In this document: positions 1 through 14,543 of the stretch, in pieces
Layout: each line of letters starts with the position of its first letter
How positions within the stretch are numbered: position 1 is the stretch's first letter
Source of the DNA: Enoplosus armatus
Taxonomy: Eukaryota; Chordata; Actinopteri; Centrarchiformes; Enoplosidae
Length of the DNA stretch: 64,000 nucleotides
Assembly: GCF_043641665.1 (NCBI RefSeq)
Contig: NC_092189.1
Location: 14,042,833-14,106,832, forward strand
Reading direction: 5' to 3'
Made by a program: the position numbers and the translations under genes
Notes under the pieces: generated by a model
Seen by the model: only the letters and a program-made list of their open reading frames with translations
Told to the model about the DNA's origin: nothing
The model's database searches: none

Positions 1-14
1 TGTGTTCGTCCCAG

Positions 15-123
15 AGACCCGAACCCCAAGGTGGAGCGGCTGTACGACAGCGAGAGAGATGATCACATGCTGAGAGTCCAGAACTTTTCTATTTTAAATC
101 GACACCTCAGAGCCTTCTACCAG
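15..123 (+). CDS. ccdc88b: ccdc88b exon 1 in window (HOOK domain)
   Basis: Bases 1-14 end in CCCAG and read as a splice acceptor, so the exon probably starts at 15. An AT carried from the previous exon would give Ile-Asp-Pro, matching the Ile-Asn-Pro of CCDC88A at the same distance from the exon end. The frame is also open from base 1, so an exon reaching the window edge cannot be excluded. Contains LRVQNFSILNRHLRAFYQ, a HOOK-domain helix. Donor is CAG|GTAGGG. Read-through into intron 1 stays open to 438 but is not coding. Confidence 0.88.
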
Positions 124-2677
124 GTAGGGGAGGGTCACGGGGGGGAGGAGGGTGAGATTGAGGTGTTAGATCAGATCATCAGGAGGGAAATCAGCAGCGA
201 TGGTCTGAGGGTCAACAGAGCATGCACAGGTTTTCTCTTTTATACTTTTATACCACTGAAATCCACTTTGAAATGGATGCAAGCCATTGAATGTATAATG
301 AACTTTCAGTGTAAGAGTTTGTCCACCACACTGGAAGTTTCTTTTTTTAACTTTTATCTCTATTTAACTGCATTTTTTGTGTGCAGATTACTAATATGTA
401 GAGCTATTTACAAACTAGCCAAATACTATAATAAGTAAACAAAACTCCACATCCTTCATCTCATCGTCTTCTCCAGGAAAGCTCTGAAAATGTTAATAAG
501 TGGACCTTGAATGGAGATATATTTTCCAACGTTAAGAATTATCTTTCACACCCAACTAGCCAAGTATAAGAGAATAGAGCTTTTTAGTGTCTTGTAGCTC
601 ATCGTTTTGGTTTTATAGCTTGTAGCTTTACTGTTTTGGTTCACTCTCAATGCTCTCATCAACTCAGCAGAAAAGCTCTTGATAAACCGACTGTACGCTA
701 CCTCCACAGCACCAAATGGCACACAATGTTAGCAGTTAGCAGGTGAACAAAGTATGCAGCTGCTGAAGAGAAAGACATTTTTCTCAGGTGTTGGTGGAGA
801 CAAAAACAGAGCTAAGGGAAGATTGTATAATGGTCTTACATTCATCTGTGTCTGCTGGATGTGTGTTTGCTAACACGTTCACCTGCATCTCTGCTTGTTC
901 TGCTTCCCCCAAAAAATCAATAAATATTGCTTTATGGAAGCGACATACTAACACTTTAAATCGCATCTTGTAGAGTTGACTAATGTTGTACGAATATGTT
1001 CTGTGTCAAAAAGTAGCCAAATATCATGAGCTCAATGAGATGGCTTTAAACTGTGGTCATTCATTTTTTATTCTTATCCCTCTTAGCCGTTATGAATTAG
1101 CATGTAAACGTTGCCATCAAACATGCGCTTGGCACAAAGACTGGAAACGGGGAAACAGTTAGCTTTGCTCCACCTACCAGCACCTTTAAAGGTCTCTAAT
1201 TAACGCGTTATATATTGTTTTGTTGTTTTATCCTTACAAAAACCAAAGTGTAAAAACTATTTCCTGGAGTCTCTGAAGTGCAACAAATAGCACCTGGTAA
1301 GGTCACGGCCTATCATTTTTACGCTTGAGTTTTAGTAGGGATTAACAACACAAAATGTAATGTGTTAATTGGTGAGCTTTAAATATGCTGGCAGATTTAT
1401 TTTTCAATTTTACTCTGGACAGAGCAGGGATAGCTGTTTCCCCTTTTTTCAGTCTTTATAACAGGGTAATCGGCTGCTAGCTTTAGTACTTGAGAGTGGT
1501 TGCAATTTTCTCACTCTCACGCAAGAAAGCAAATACAGAAAGTGAACTGTTCCTTTGAGCCGTTTATATGGTAGTTTTGTCTCTCTTTAAGTAAAACCTC
1601 AACAAAGATATTTTAATACCATGTCATACTCCGGCATTAATATCTCAGCAGTAAGACAAGTCATTACTCAGAGAGGTAATACCGAGGCAAACCTGTGACA
1701 CAGCTGTAAAGACTACACAATCATACCAAAATGGTTTGAGTCTGGATTGAGCTCCGTCTGATGTGTTTTAGAAAAATGTCTTGGAATAGCCCCATTCACA
1801 GCATTTCTAGCCCAAAAGAGTTCTCAAAAACACTGGAGTAATAGCTTTTTGTGGATGTACTGAAATGACTCCCAGCTCATTATAAATAGAAACGTCTTGT
1901 AAAAACGCCGAAATATCCGTCTGAAACATAACTCAGGGCCACACCAAATGGCGAGGGAGAGGGGGTGATGGAGGAGGGCTGGAGAAGCAGTTGTCTAGCT
2001 GTAAGGTAGTAAAAAGAGAGGACAAGATGAAGCTCAACTATCGGTCTCAACACACGAATAGTTCGCCTGAGGATATTGTAGAAGGTTTGAAGTGTATACA
2101 GGGGGTGATGGGGCATTTGCACGAAAGAGTAGATGAAACACAGAAAAATTTCCATCCTCAGAAGACGTGTCCCGGCTTATTATCAGGCAAATGGGGTGAG
2201 AAAAAGTGGAGGAGTGGTGAGCTGAATTTCTTTTTGTGGTTAGGGGGCTGAGGAAGGAAAGTGAATAAAAATCTATCAGTATTATGCGTCTCATAATGCG
2301 CATTGTGGGCGCCTGTGGCATTTGAGGAAATGACGCAATTGTTTCTCCGGAGGATGATTCAAAGGCCTCTGTTCCTAGCAAAGAAAAGCCTCCCCAAGCA
2401 CTAGTCAGGTGGACTGAGCATGCACTGCTTAGCTTGTCACACAACGCAGGAACACAAGTCTACAAGGTTTCACTTCCTAATTTTCAGTGAATCACTAATG
2501 TCCCTTGAAAGCTCAGAGCAGCACAAAACACTGGCGATAATTGGGAAGCTCGCATCAGCCGGCGCTACATTAGACTTTCGTGCACTCAGAATAGGCTCTG
2601 CTGTTGCTGTGGACGTTTAGTTCCACATTGGTCACGGTTTTACTTCTCGCTGTCTTTTGTTGAAACTGTTTTGTTGT

Positions 2678-2709
<32 letters not shown>

Positions 2710-5700
2710 TACAATGACAGTGTGTGTGGTGAGTGTAAGCCACAGCAACGGGCTGTATCTGGGTGAGGCTTAATTTTCTCTGCTGTGACCTCAACTTCTC
2801 TAATGCAGCTGCTGAGCTGAACGTGTGGACGATACAGGCTGAAGGCCGAGCACATTACAGCATTTACTCATCTTTACTGTGGAGGTGTCTACTGTGTGGC
2901 TGTTACTAGTTACTTCAATTAGTCTATTCTGTTTGTTCGATTCTATATTATGTTTGTGCTCTTCTTTTCTTTCAATTTTATTCTATCCTGCTCAGTTATA
3001 TTCTGTTTGATTCTATTTTACTCTATTCTTTTCTACTCTATTCTGTTGTATTATATTCTATTGAACTGTATTCTACTTGACTGTATTCTCTTCTATTCTT
3101 CTTCTCTCTTCTATTCTATGTAAAGCCTTTAATGCCTCTGAATGGAGACACTTAGTTTTCAGCCTTCTGTTAATGGGATTCTAAATGTTAATTTCTGCTG
3201 CCTCCTAAGTTATTGACCCTTTGCATTTAAAGATCTCTGTCCTCAGTAAAACCGTGATATTTTCAAGGAACATCCACATACAACATAAATGATGTTTGAA
3301 TTAACATATCTACAGATTAAATCAGGTTTATGTATATGCATATAAAGGCAAGATAAAGGAAAAGCGAGACAGACCCACAGAGGCACTGGAAATCAAAATG
3401 TTATTCCAAATTCAGGACTGTATACAACAGTAGATTACTCATTGCAGGTCAAGACTAAATCCTTATTTTACTATAATGTCACTGGAAAAAGTTCCCCAAG
3501 AAATGAACCTTGAGAGAAACTGGCCTGGAAATCATAGCACAGCTAATTGCACCATTTATTACTCATATTGTTAATCTCTCAGTTAAGCAGGGTATATAAT
3601 TGTGCCAAATGATGATGTATAAAATATAGTGCAGGAGGGATTTGATCTAACACCTCCCAGTATGTATGTGTTTTGGCTGTGTGATGCCAGAGAGGGAATT
3701 TTTCCATGAGAGGACGTGAGCCAACAACAACAAGCAGCTTCTATATTATTTCTAGTCTGGCTAATCTCTTGCAGAAGTCTGTTTGGCGCCATGAACCATG
3801 AGCTGCTCGATGACCAACACAGAGCTGCAGTAGCTAATGTCCTACATGCCCTGAAGGAGCAGAAACTTCAGGTTGGCTGCACATGCCTCAGATGCCAAAC
3901 TCACACTCGATGGAGTTGCTGAGGGGAGCGCCTGCCTCTTGGTACATTGCCTTTGTCACTGGACAGTTTATAAATTACAGTAAGCAGCAGAGAGAGCTGT
4001 AATTGTGACTTGCTTCTGCACTCTGGTGATTTTGCATTGATGGATCGCGGGAGGATGTGAACAGGCTTTCAGAGCAGTTGGGAGAGGAGCTCGCCAACGC
4101 CAGCGTGTGGCTCTTTGACAGAAACATTTTTAATTAACAGGGAGATTGTTCTGGTCTTTTCTGAGTTTAAGACCAAGTAAGCAAAGTAATAAAGTATCAG
4201 GATGATGATTTTGCTGAAATTCTTGTAGCGAAGTCATCTGCCTGGTACTCTGGTGTCGTGCTAGATGGCAATGTAGGAGGAGCTGCAGGTCCACACGACA
4301 AATACTTGTTTTTGCTGCCAGTAAAGCCAGGTTTCTGGGCGGAGGGAGCGTCTGAGGCGCCTGCCGTCCAGCTTTATTCAGCGTCATTGTGAATCTGCCA
4401 GGAGATTTGTCCAAGATCTGGGAGCAGAAACTACAACTCGCTGAAACGAGCTGACCACAGTGTTGGCGGGCCTTCTGCTAGTCCTGAATCACCCCATTAA
4501 ATCTTTAACACATTATAAATGCTTTCGAGCACAGGACCATGCTAGAAACTTCCAGATTCAAGAGCTTATTTTCCCCACCTTAGAGGATATTTTACTCACT
4601 ATAGTCCACAGCTTTTGAGATTTAATGGCTTTAGTGAATGTTTAAATTTTCGTTGTAATTTGGAAACAAAAATGGCTTCTCTGTATTAAACACAAACCCT
4701 CAGGTGAGCTCATACAGTGACAAGTGACATACTGACTACTATATAAGGACATTACTTGACATTTTTTAAAGTATAGCGTGCATGCTTACCATCATCAAAA
4801 CAATCACATGAAAGACAACTACAAAATAGTTCAACACCTCTCATCACCATCTTATTGACACTGAACATACTTTATTCACACAGTAAGCCAGTGTAGTCTG
4901 AATGACCCCAGATCAATATTAGATGCTTTATTATTTTTTTTATAACAAATTGACTGTGTTCATGATGAGATAAAAGTGCTCATGCGAAGTTATCAAACTG
5001 TCCATGTCGTCCTCAGAAGAGTGAAAAATCAGCAGAAGCTCCAGTGAAGCTGCTCGAATGCTGCAGGTTTAAGTATGTTTGTCAGATTCTCTTGTAGATT
5101 GTCAGGAGCTGAGAATAAGCTGTTAGCTAACTAAAAAAAAGGTAAGTAAGTTATAGAGCTTTGATTGGCCACTAGGTTTTTTTCACAGCAGACATTTTGA
5201 CATGTCATAGTAGGAAAAGCTCAGGTGTTAATGATAAAATGAAAGATGGCTCTGTGTCCCAGTAACCCATGACAGTGTGACAGTGAGCCAGCATGAACAA
5301 CACCAGGACCCTGAAACTACTCTTGCTACTGTTACTTCTGTGAAAAAGGCCTGTGTTCATATTTTAAGATGAACCGATTTTTAAAAAAGACGTTTTTGCC
5401 TTTATTTGGTAGCGACAGTGTGGAGGTGACCTGAAATGAGGGAAGAGAGAGGAGGGGATACAAAAGTACCCAGCCGGACTTGAACATTGCAATCATGTGT
5501 TGAGCGTCTTAAACTCCTCGGCCACATGGACACCCTATAAACAAAGGTTTTGGAAAAGGATCCCCTAAATTCGGTTATGAAAGAAGTGTGACCAAGATGT
5601 ACATTTTACAGTCTGTGGTGGACAAACATGTAATGGAGACACCTTTTGCATTTCTGAACTGCAATTACTTGTTATGTATGAGCCAACACACAAATACTAA

Positions 5701-8700
5701 TACATCTGTGATTAAAATAATAATAATAATGTACCGGCCATGTTCGAGTAAGTAGCTGTTGCCAGTAGTGATCTTTGGTTTGTTTCTTTGTCTGACGTCA
5801 ACGGTGATCTTTGTGACTCTGTACGTTGTTAATGTGCCGTGTCGGCATTGCTGTCACATTACTCATATCATACATATCTGCTAACCGCAAGGACAGGATA
5901 GAAACAGGGATTTTGTTGCAGGATTGTTATACATTCATTCATTCAATCTTTTTTTTATGTTTCTATTACTTCTATTAAAATGAGCTACACTGAAACATGT
6001 TGAATCTAAGTTGTACAAAGCCTCCTTGACCTGGGAGAACAAGTCACTCTTATCGGATATCAGCTCTTTGTTTCCACCACAAACTGCAGGAGGCTGGTGG
6101 AAAGTTTTTCTGTTGTTGTTTATCCAGACTCGCTGTGGGCAGACAGACAGAGCGGGAAGGCCGATCACTTGAATCTTTTTTCACTTAACTCTCTCACGTT
6201 TATTCTTTGCTTTAGGAAGACCTGCAGCAGTTGATACTGATTTCTCTCCCTAATGTTGCCATTCTGGGGCAGGACCCCCTAACAGGTACGAGATAAGAAC
6301 ACGATCCTATCGGTGCCATGTATCTCAGCAGCAAGAAAGTAATTATACTTTATATACGAGTCCATATCTCTGCTATCTGTGAAACACATTAAGGTGATAA
6401 TGATAGGGAGGATGGTGGTGGTGGTGGTGGCGGGGGGGCGGAGATGATGATGATAATGATGATGATGACAGTTATTTCTGTGTCCTCAGAGGCGGCCGTG
6501 GAAGAGCTCAGGCGACTGCTGCTGCTCTTACTAGGATGTGCTGTGCAGGTGATACCACACACGCTTTTTGAAGGTCGACAGTGACAACAGTATTGTTTCA
6601 CTGAACCTACTAACAACCAGTATTCTGCACTAATGTTCTGTATTTTACGTTTTTAGCCATGCTAGGGGTGTGGTCAGTCTGTCCATCTTTTGATCTAACA
6701 CTTTGGTTCAGAGTAAAATAACTATTGGATGAAATTACCATGAAATTTGATACAGGCATCCTGATGACTGAAGTGATGCCTAGACTTTTCATTGAGGGCC
6801 AGATTTCTTCTTATTTCCACTTATTCAGTTCATCCCAGGATACCTCTTATTATAGCTTACTATTATCTTTTAAATTATTCTAATAACAAATAAAAAATTT
6901 GACAATCCCAGTGAAAATGTGTGCCTATAAAAATTATTCACCTCCCTTGGGCATTTTTATGTTTTGTTGTTTCGTAACGTTGAATCAATGTATATTTAAT
7001 GTGGCTTTTTTTGAAAGGGATCAACAGAAAAAAAACCTTTAATGTCAAAGTGAAAACAGATGACATAAAATAAAAAAAGTATTCACCCACTTTAATAGGA
7101 CACACAGAAATCATCTCCGGTACAGACAGTTGGTTAACACGATCCTATCCTATATCAGTGTATCTCAGCAGCAAGAAAGTAATTATACTTCATATACGAG
7201 TCCATATCTCTGCTATCTGTGAAACACATTAAGGTGATCATCTCTGGTGCAGCCAGTTGGCTGGTTAAAAGTCACATAATTACTTAAATGAAGATCACCT
7301 GTGTGTAGTTCAGGGGTTTAAATTGACACTAGTATAAACACACTATCTATCTGGAAGTAGCAAAACCTCCACCACATTGAATCAGCTGTGAATTGATGCT
7401 AACATTGCACAATTAGTATACGTTGTCTTCCAAATGAATGTACTGTAATGTAGAGTAATGTAATGTAAAGTAATGTAATGTAAGAGCTGCACTCTGATAG
7501 CATTTAAATCCATCACCGCTAAGCATCTAACCGACATCATTACTAAAATGAAGTCATCTACCTGTTCCCTGGACATTCTTCCAACTCACTTTGTTAGTGA
7601 TATTTCAGTCAATCTGTCCGTTTATTTCAGCCGTAATCAAGTCTTCACTTACTTCTGGTCAAGTGCCTGAATATTAGTTCAACCGCTTCTTAAAAACCCA
7701 TCTCTTGACCCGTCCACCTTAAATAACATCAGTCCAATATCTAAACTTCCCTTCTTGGCTAAGGTCTTGAAAACATATTATTATTGTTATTATTATTAAC
7801 AGGATAAAAGTTGATCCAGGTCTGACAGTGTAAAGCTGAGCCTGATGAGCTTAGTCTAAAATATTTGTAAAGAACAACACAGACTTTCCTCTGGCTCCAC
7901 CCTCAGGCCAAATTAAACTTATTTTTCTGCCTCAGAAGTCAAAATGATGTAAAAATAGCAAAGTTGTCTCCTTTTTCCACCCATCAAACTATTTTATCCA
8001 TAAGAAAATCATGTTGTTTTCTGGTGTGAGCATCACAGACTCAGAGTGCTGAAAATGTGGCTGTAGACTTGTATTTGTGTTTTCTCCTTTTTCATTCTTA
8101 TTTAGGCCATTGTGAATAAAACATTTCATCAAAACCTGAATAATGAATTTATTTTAGGTGGTACCTCATTGCTCACCTTTAAACTAAGAACTTATTTTTA
8201 AAAAGTACTACTACTGATGTAATAAAGGCTCCCTCCTGCCTGAATAAATAACTATTAATATTTGACAACATGCTTTTAATTTTTAAAAATAATTTCTTTG
8301 TTAGAAGATTAGAAATGCGGATCCACCTAAAATAAATTCATTATTCAGGGTTTTGATGAAAAGTTTTATTCACAATGGCCTAAATGCTGTTCATAATGCA
8401 TAATGCATAATGATATTAGCACTCTGAGTCTGTGATGCTCATAACAGAAAACAACATGATTTTTTTATGGATAAAATAGTTTGATGGGTGGAAAATGGAG
8501 AGATGACTGTGCTATTTTTACATCGTTTTGACTTCTGAGGCAGAAAAAGTATGTTGTAAAATATTTTCAGTTATTTTTTCAGCCTGTATTACATCTGTAG
8601 TGGGCAACATTAACACTCATATTCAACAAGAGGATTATTGAAGGACTGAAACTAAGGATTATTTTCATTAATCTTCTAATTATATTCTCGATTCATCGAT

Positions 8701-11700
8701 TAATTCTTTAATGTTCAAAATGTCACAACATTGTAAGAAACAAATCCCGTCATAATTGATCAGAGACCAAGATGACGTCGTGAAATTGCTTGTTTTGTTT
8801 GACCAACAAACCCAAAGATATTTAGTTCACAAAGATGGAAAAGCAGGAGCTAGTGAATGAAAAATGGCTGAAATGATTAATCGATGATGAAAATAGTGGC
8901 AAATTAATTTTCTGCCAATCGACTAATTGTTTCAGCTCTTTCTTGTATTATGTGGATGTATTTTGACCTAACACACACTCCTGACTCCATTTCATCCCTC
9001 TGTGTCCACAGTGTGAGAGGAAGGAGACGTTCATTCAGCAGATTCAGTCTCTGGACATTGAGACCCAGGCAGCCATTGCCAGCTGTATCCAGCAGGTACG
9101 TTCAAGTGCAGAATTAATCAAATCAAGGACACCCCCGAATATAAAAGGAGCCGTCAGTATGAGGAGATATTATCCAGGGGAGACACTTCTAAAAGGATTT
9201 TAGTTCCTAAATATGATTTAGCAAAGAATTTCTTCACTGTCTGGCCTGTAGGCAGAGGGAGCGAAACTATTATACCTTCTGCTGGCACTTCAAGTCAGTG
9301 TGAAAATGAGCTGCTTGTTATTCTGCTGGCAGCCTTTTAAAGACCTCTGGGTGCCCCTTGCTGCCACCGTGGGATGGATCCTCCACCCCTCATGTCCACC
9401 TCTCCACCTCTACCTCTGTCACATCATCCTCTCTCCTTCATCTCTTTTCTGTCATTCTCCGCTTTCCCCTCCAATAAAGCCTAAATGCCAAATTGTACTC
9501 TTTTAAAAATACCCCCCGTGAGTAATTGCCGGCATTACAATAACAGCATGTTGCATACCAGCGTGCCTGAATTACAGTAACAGCATGTTGCCCACCAGCC
9601 TTTTTTTGTGCCAGGTTCCTCAGCCTCATAAATCATAGAGGTGAGAGGTGTTCTTCCTGTGTGGATGGATGCACCCCCTGCTCGCTGTTCATATGCCTTC
9701 CACCCGAGGACATTTCAAACCTGTCTACATGATCATTAGTTCTGCATGCATTAGTCAGGCAATTTTGGACACGCTTCCCTAACAGATACATTCGCAAAGA
9801 AATGTGTGAGATATTTTTTTCCGTTGTGCACAGAAGCATCTCTGCTTGGTATTCACACAGCCTTCACGCTGCCTGGATTGTTTGTCCCCAGATCTGCCTT
9901 TTTGTGTCAGGTTTCCCAGGCGCACATTGATCTTATCATAGAGACCTGAGAAACTGTCCTTGCTGCAGGTGACTCAGGATGCTCGTGTGGTGCTGCCGCT
10001 TAGGTGGGAGGAGCTGGTGGAGGTTGAAGGTGCAGACTTACAGCTGGTGTTCAACTCCATGGCCAAACAGATCCAGAGCCTGCTGGCACAGAGAGACACA
10101 CACCTGGAGGTATACATGCACACACTCAAAGGAATTGTTTGATATTTGGGAAAATATGCTCATTTGCTTTCTTGCAGAGAGTTAGATGAACGCATTGATA
10201 CCACTCTCATGTCCGTGCGGTAAATACAAGGCTACAGCCATCAGATGGTTAGCTTAGCTTAGCATGAAGACCAGGAACAGGGGGAAACAGCTAGCCTGGC
10301 TCTGTACAAAGGTAACAAAATCTGCCAACCAGCACCTTGAAAATATTTCTGGGCCTGGAATAGTAACTTCCTGAAATCACCTTGAGGTTGCCAAGCAACC
10401 TGTTACTGCAGCCAGCCAAAAAATAGTCCAGGCACAAAAAACTAAAAAACAACCTCACAGGTTCTATACCCGTCAGTTTCTTTACAGAGTAATAAAACAA
10501 GATATTACGTGTTATTCAGTATTTTTTCTACCTTTGGACAAAGCCAGGCTAGCTGTTTTCCCCCGTTACCAGTCTTTGTGCTAAGCTAAGCTAACCAGCT
10601 GCTTGTGGTAGCTTCATATTTACACCACTGTGAGAAATACTGGAATTTAAGTTATAAGTAATGCAACCATACCAGATCTATTTAATAATACAGCTGGTTG
10701 GAAATTGCTTAATTGGACACACAGACAGTAAACTGCTGTATCACTTTACTTACATGTATATCATCAAATCTGTTCAGACAGATGGAGTCAGACCCATGAA
10801 TGGCTGCAACTACAGTGCATCACATTCATTTTTACAGATTGCATTAAAAAATGTGCTTGACATTTTTGTATCAGACCTGTACAATGTTTTCCATCCCACC
10901 AACATGATAAGAAGACAACTCTATTTGTTTCTATGAAGTTATGAAATTTAATTAACTGAAAATTAGGACATGCATAAGTAAGCACAGCACTTGTTTCATC
11001 AGGACTGAATTGTGTCACATATTTGATCAACATTTTATATCTTATGCTGCTCAGATCTCATATTCAGTTTGCAGCTATTTTTCACCACTCACAGTTGTCG
11101 TAAATCTACAATTGAGCCGATATTAAAATGGCATCTCAGTTGAGTAGATTGATTTATGAATAGCTTTGTGGTCCTTGCAGGTTTTTGTGACAAAATAAAT
11201 AACAATAAATGAAAAATAAACTGCATGTCAGTGTACTGGAGTCCACTGTGTGAAAAGACTGACTACAGTGAAAGAATTTTGAGATATACTTTGAGGATTT
11301 TTTTGTTTTTAAAACATGAAGAGCTGAGCCCCAATTACTACCCCATGTATGAGCTTGTTTTCTTAGTTTGACTCCGGCCTGCAACCTTAAATCCACTGAG
11401 GTTCCACGTAGGTCTGTTACCAGCTTTTGTGGGATTAAAAGGCATTATTAAAGGAATTATCTCTGCTTTGAATACTGAATAATGCTCTGAACCTTTAGCT
11501 ACAACCTTGATATGAGATGAGCGCAGCATAAGTTATTATATTATATTTTGACCAGATCATTTCCACTGACTCAAATAAGCCCTGATGAAACAAGGGCTCA
11601 CCTTGCTCTCTTTTATTTGAATCAGGGAACCACATAAAAACAGATTTCTGTTGCTGTGGGGTCAAAGAAAATGTTGCATACACCACAGAGAGAAGTCATT

Positions 11701-14478
11701 TTACATTCATTTTGCAGAACAACACATTGTTTAAAACCCAAGAGGTGTATAAACACAAGACATTGTTTCTCACTATACCAAATTGTCTGTTGCCCTTTGA
11801 ATTTTGAGTTTTTAACATTGATAATTTTTATTTCTAATCTTTTCTAAGTTCCTGTAATCCATACTTTATCTTGCATGTCTCTCCTCCTCTCTCCAAATCT
11901 TTCTTTTCCTCCGTCCACTTTGTCCTCCTTGCCACATCTACCCCTCCATCTCTCTCTCTGTCCCAGAGGATGGCAGAGCTGTGTCGGGAGCGGGAGGCCC
12001 AGGCTGACTCAACCACGGCGCCCCTGGGTGGTCGCAGCGAGGAGCCACCACAAGGTCTGGCACTCCAGCTGGCAGACAGCAAGGCCAAACTCCGCCGCCT
12101 TAAACAACAACTGTGAGTGTGTGTGTGCATGTGTGTGTCTGCGTGTGATGGAAAAACTCAAGAGAACCTTTAGAAAAGTTGCGATAAAGGTCAAGATGAA
12201 AAATGTGCAAATGATTTTGTCACATTTTACAAAACACAAAACTGTGAGTTGTTACTCAGCAATGAGTAAATAACGAATCAGCTGCTCAGTGTCATAATTT
12301 AATTCACACAGCATATTAAAGTAGACTATACCATAAAGGTCACTGTTGGCCAATTCTAATTTCTGGATATACACGTTTTTTTTTTTTTTTTACCATTTTA
12401 CTATTCTTATTTTGTGTCACAGTTTTGGCTCAAATAACAAAAACATCAGCGAAATACTGTTTTGAATGCATTTTTGGTGCTGATGGTTTTTTGTTTGACT
12501 TGTTTTTTTTAGGGAAGATAAAGGTGATCAGATATTGGATTACAATCAGGAGATTCAAACCATGGAGGAACAGCTCAAGAAACTTCAGAAAGAGGTACAA
12601 ACACGTGATGGAGGTTCTGCACTGATTTGAGACGGAAATGTTCTGTTTTAGTTGTTCCTCTGTCTCCTTGCTTTGGAGACACAGAAAAACAGAATGACAC
12701 ATAAAACGTAACTAGTTTGGCAACGGCTATAATAGACTGCATGTTAGGCCTAAAAAACAATACAGCACCGCCAGCAGCACAAAATACAGGTGGCTTTTAA
12801 TAGCCAATAAGACGATTCCTTGCAGGTTATTTATTTAGCAGCAATTAGGCAACAACACATTGCAGCCAACTACTGTTGGGTCCAAAATAACATTACTGTT
12901 CCCAGCTGAACTTGACAGTTTTGACTCATAATCCAGAACAAAACTACAGGCGCAATCGTCATATAAGGTCATAATGCTCCCACAGTGAAGACGCCTTCCC
13001 TGAATCATTTACTTGTAATGCGCAAAATTTATTTACAAATACAAAATTTCGGGGGATATCTTGATTTAAATTACTTGAATATTTTGTCCACCACTGCGTA
13101 ACCCTGACCTTAATCTAAACCTAGTCCTAATATTAACTCTAAACTAAGATCTTGTAGAAAAGAAGACAGCAATTCTATCCTTGTGAGGACATTTCATTCT
13201 CATGTGCACTGTACACAAACACACACCTCTCCTTCTTCCTGTGGTAGACTTTGTCAACATTTGCTTTACTGCACATCCCAGATCTGCTCATGCCCTTCTT
13301 TGACCTCAGCCCCACTGGTATATGAATGTGTGTGTGTGTGTGTGTGTGCGCCTGCAGAACCGTTCTCTGCAGGGTGAGGTGAGGGGCATGCGTGCACTGC
13401 GGGATGAGCTGGACTGTGCCCGAGAGCGAGCCACACGGGCCGAGCAGCTCCAGACTGAGCTTCAGAGCTGTAAACACAGATTGCGCAGCCTGGAGCTCAC
13501 ACGCACTCAGCTGAAGGTACAAACACACACCCAGGAAAACAAGCAGCAGGGCGACGGCTACACCAAGAAATACATTCAGATTATTTTTTAGTTACATATT
13601 GGAATCTCCCAGCACACAATCAAACACACTTGCACACGTGTACACACAAACACACACACTTTTACAAAGCAAGGACCTCTTATGAACATTACCAGCGAAG
13701 GTCACATCAAGAATATCCACCTTTCGCTGAGTGGCTATTATTTTTTAAAAAGTACTGCACCACTTAATCTCAAAAGCCATATATCCCCTCTCACGGCCCT
13801 GAGCATTTCAATCAAGAGTGAGTATGAACAACTCTGAAGCTCAAAGCCGGAGAATGAGATTATACTGTGTGATGTCATCAGGATTTACAGCCCGGAGCTG
13901 CTTCATTGATAAAGAGCAAGAGTATAGCTTCAGTTATTGGAGCTTTTACACCCAAATGAGATTTATTCTGAGGTAGTATAACAGTTCTGAGGCAGAAAAA
14001 TGTGCTCATATCCTTGTAAAACACCTCACAGTGTCCTCACTGTCACCTTCTCAGTCTTGTTTGATTTATTCTGCCTTCACACTGCATCCCTGTGACAGCC
14101 CAAATTAGCTGGCAGGATGAAGTTTCTCTTGTGTTTGGGTTTATAATTAAATTTTGCAAATTTACAGTGAAATCTTGCAGGGTGATTAAAACCAGAGGAG
14201 CTAATGTTGAATGGTTACATGTAGAGGTGTTCTCTTTTAAAAGAAAAATCCACCCTAAGATACTCATTTTGTTTTATTACATCTTGAGTGTTATTTGTTT
14301 TGGCCATCATTCCTAATCAGTATCACACCATTATACTCACCAAGTTAATTGCTGAGATCTGAGAACGCTGGAAAGAAGAAGAAGGTCGAGGGGTCAAAAG
14401 ACACAATCCGACAGATTATTAAGGACATTTTGGGTGTGCTCATTTTTGGTTTAAAGTCTAAGTCAAGTGGTTTAGATA

Positions 14479-14543
<65 letters not shown>

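Larger units (their letters stand above)
124..6215 (+). other. intron 1 (6.1 kb)
   Basis: No coding exon seen. It holds dispersed-repeat copies near 575-940 and 1095-1560, a GT microsatellite at 2676-2702 and a TTCTA/TTCTG-type pyrimidine tract at about 2925-3118. The rest is unremarkable AT-rich intron. Short open frames at 1991-2251, 2420-2620 and 3716-3922 have no exon-like flanks or recognisable protein. Confidence 0.7.
6549..9011 (+). other. intron 3, repeat-rich
   Basis: No exon seen. Contents in order: a fish dispersed repeat (about 6925-7380) carrying the second copy of the local duplication, a TAATG-type pentamer tract at about 7437-7480, a long foldback element at 7922-8550, and a further dispersed repeat at about 8625-8945 just before exon 4. 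Confidence 0.7.

Noticed and set aside
124..438. Open frame continuing from exon 1 to 438
   Set aside because: It reads past a good donor (CAG|GTAGGG) into intron; residues after FYQ do not resemble the family, while exon 2 at 6216 resumes the alignment exactly.
1095..1560. Family A repeat as a SINE
   Set aside because: The two halves are inverted relative to each other and the ends are inverted, without a tRNA-like head or A-rich tail, so a foldback/MITE layout fits better.
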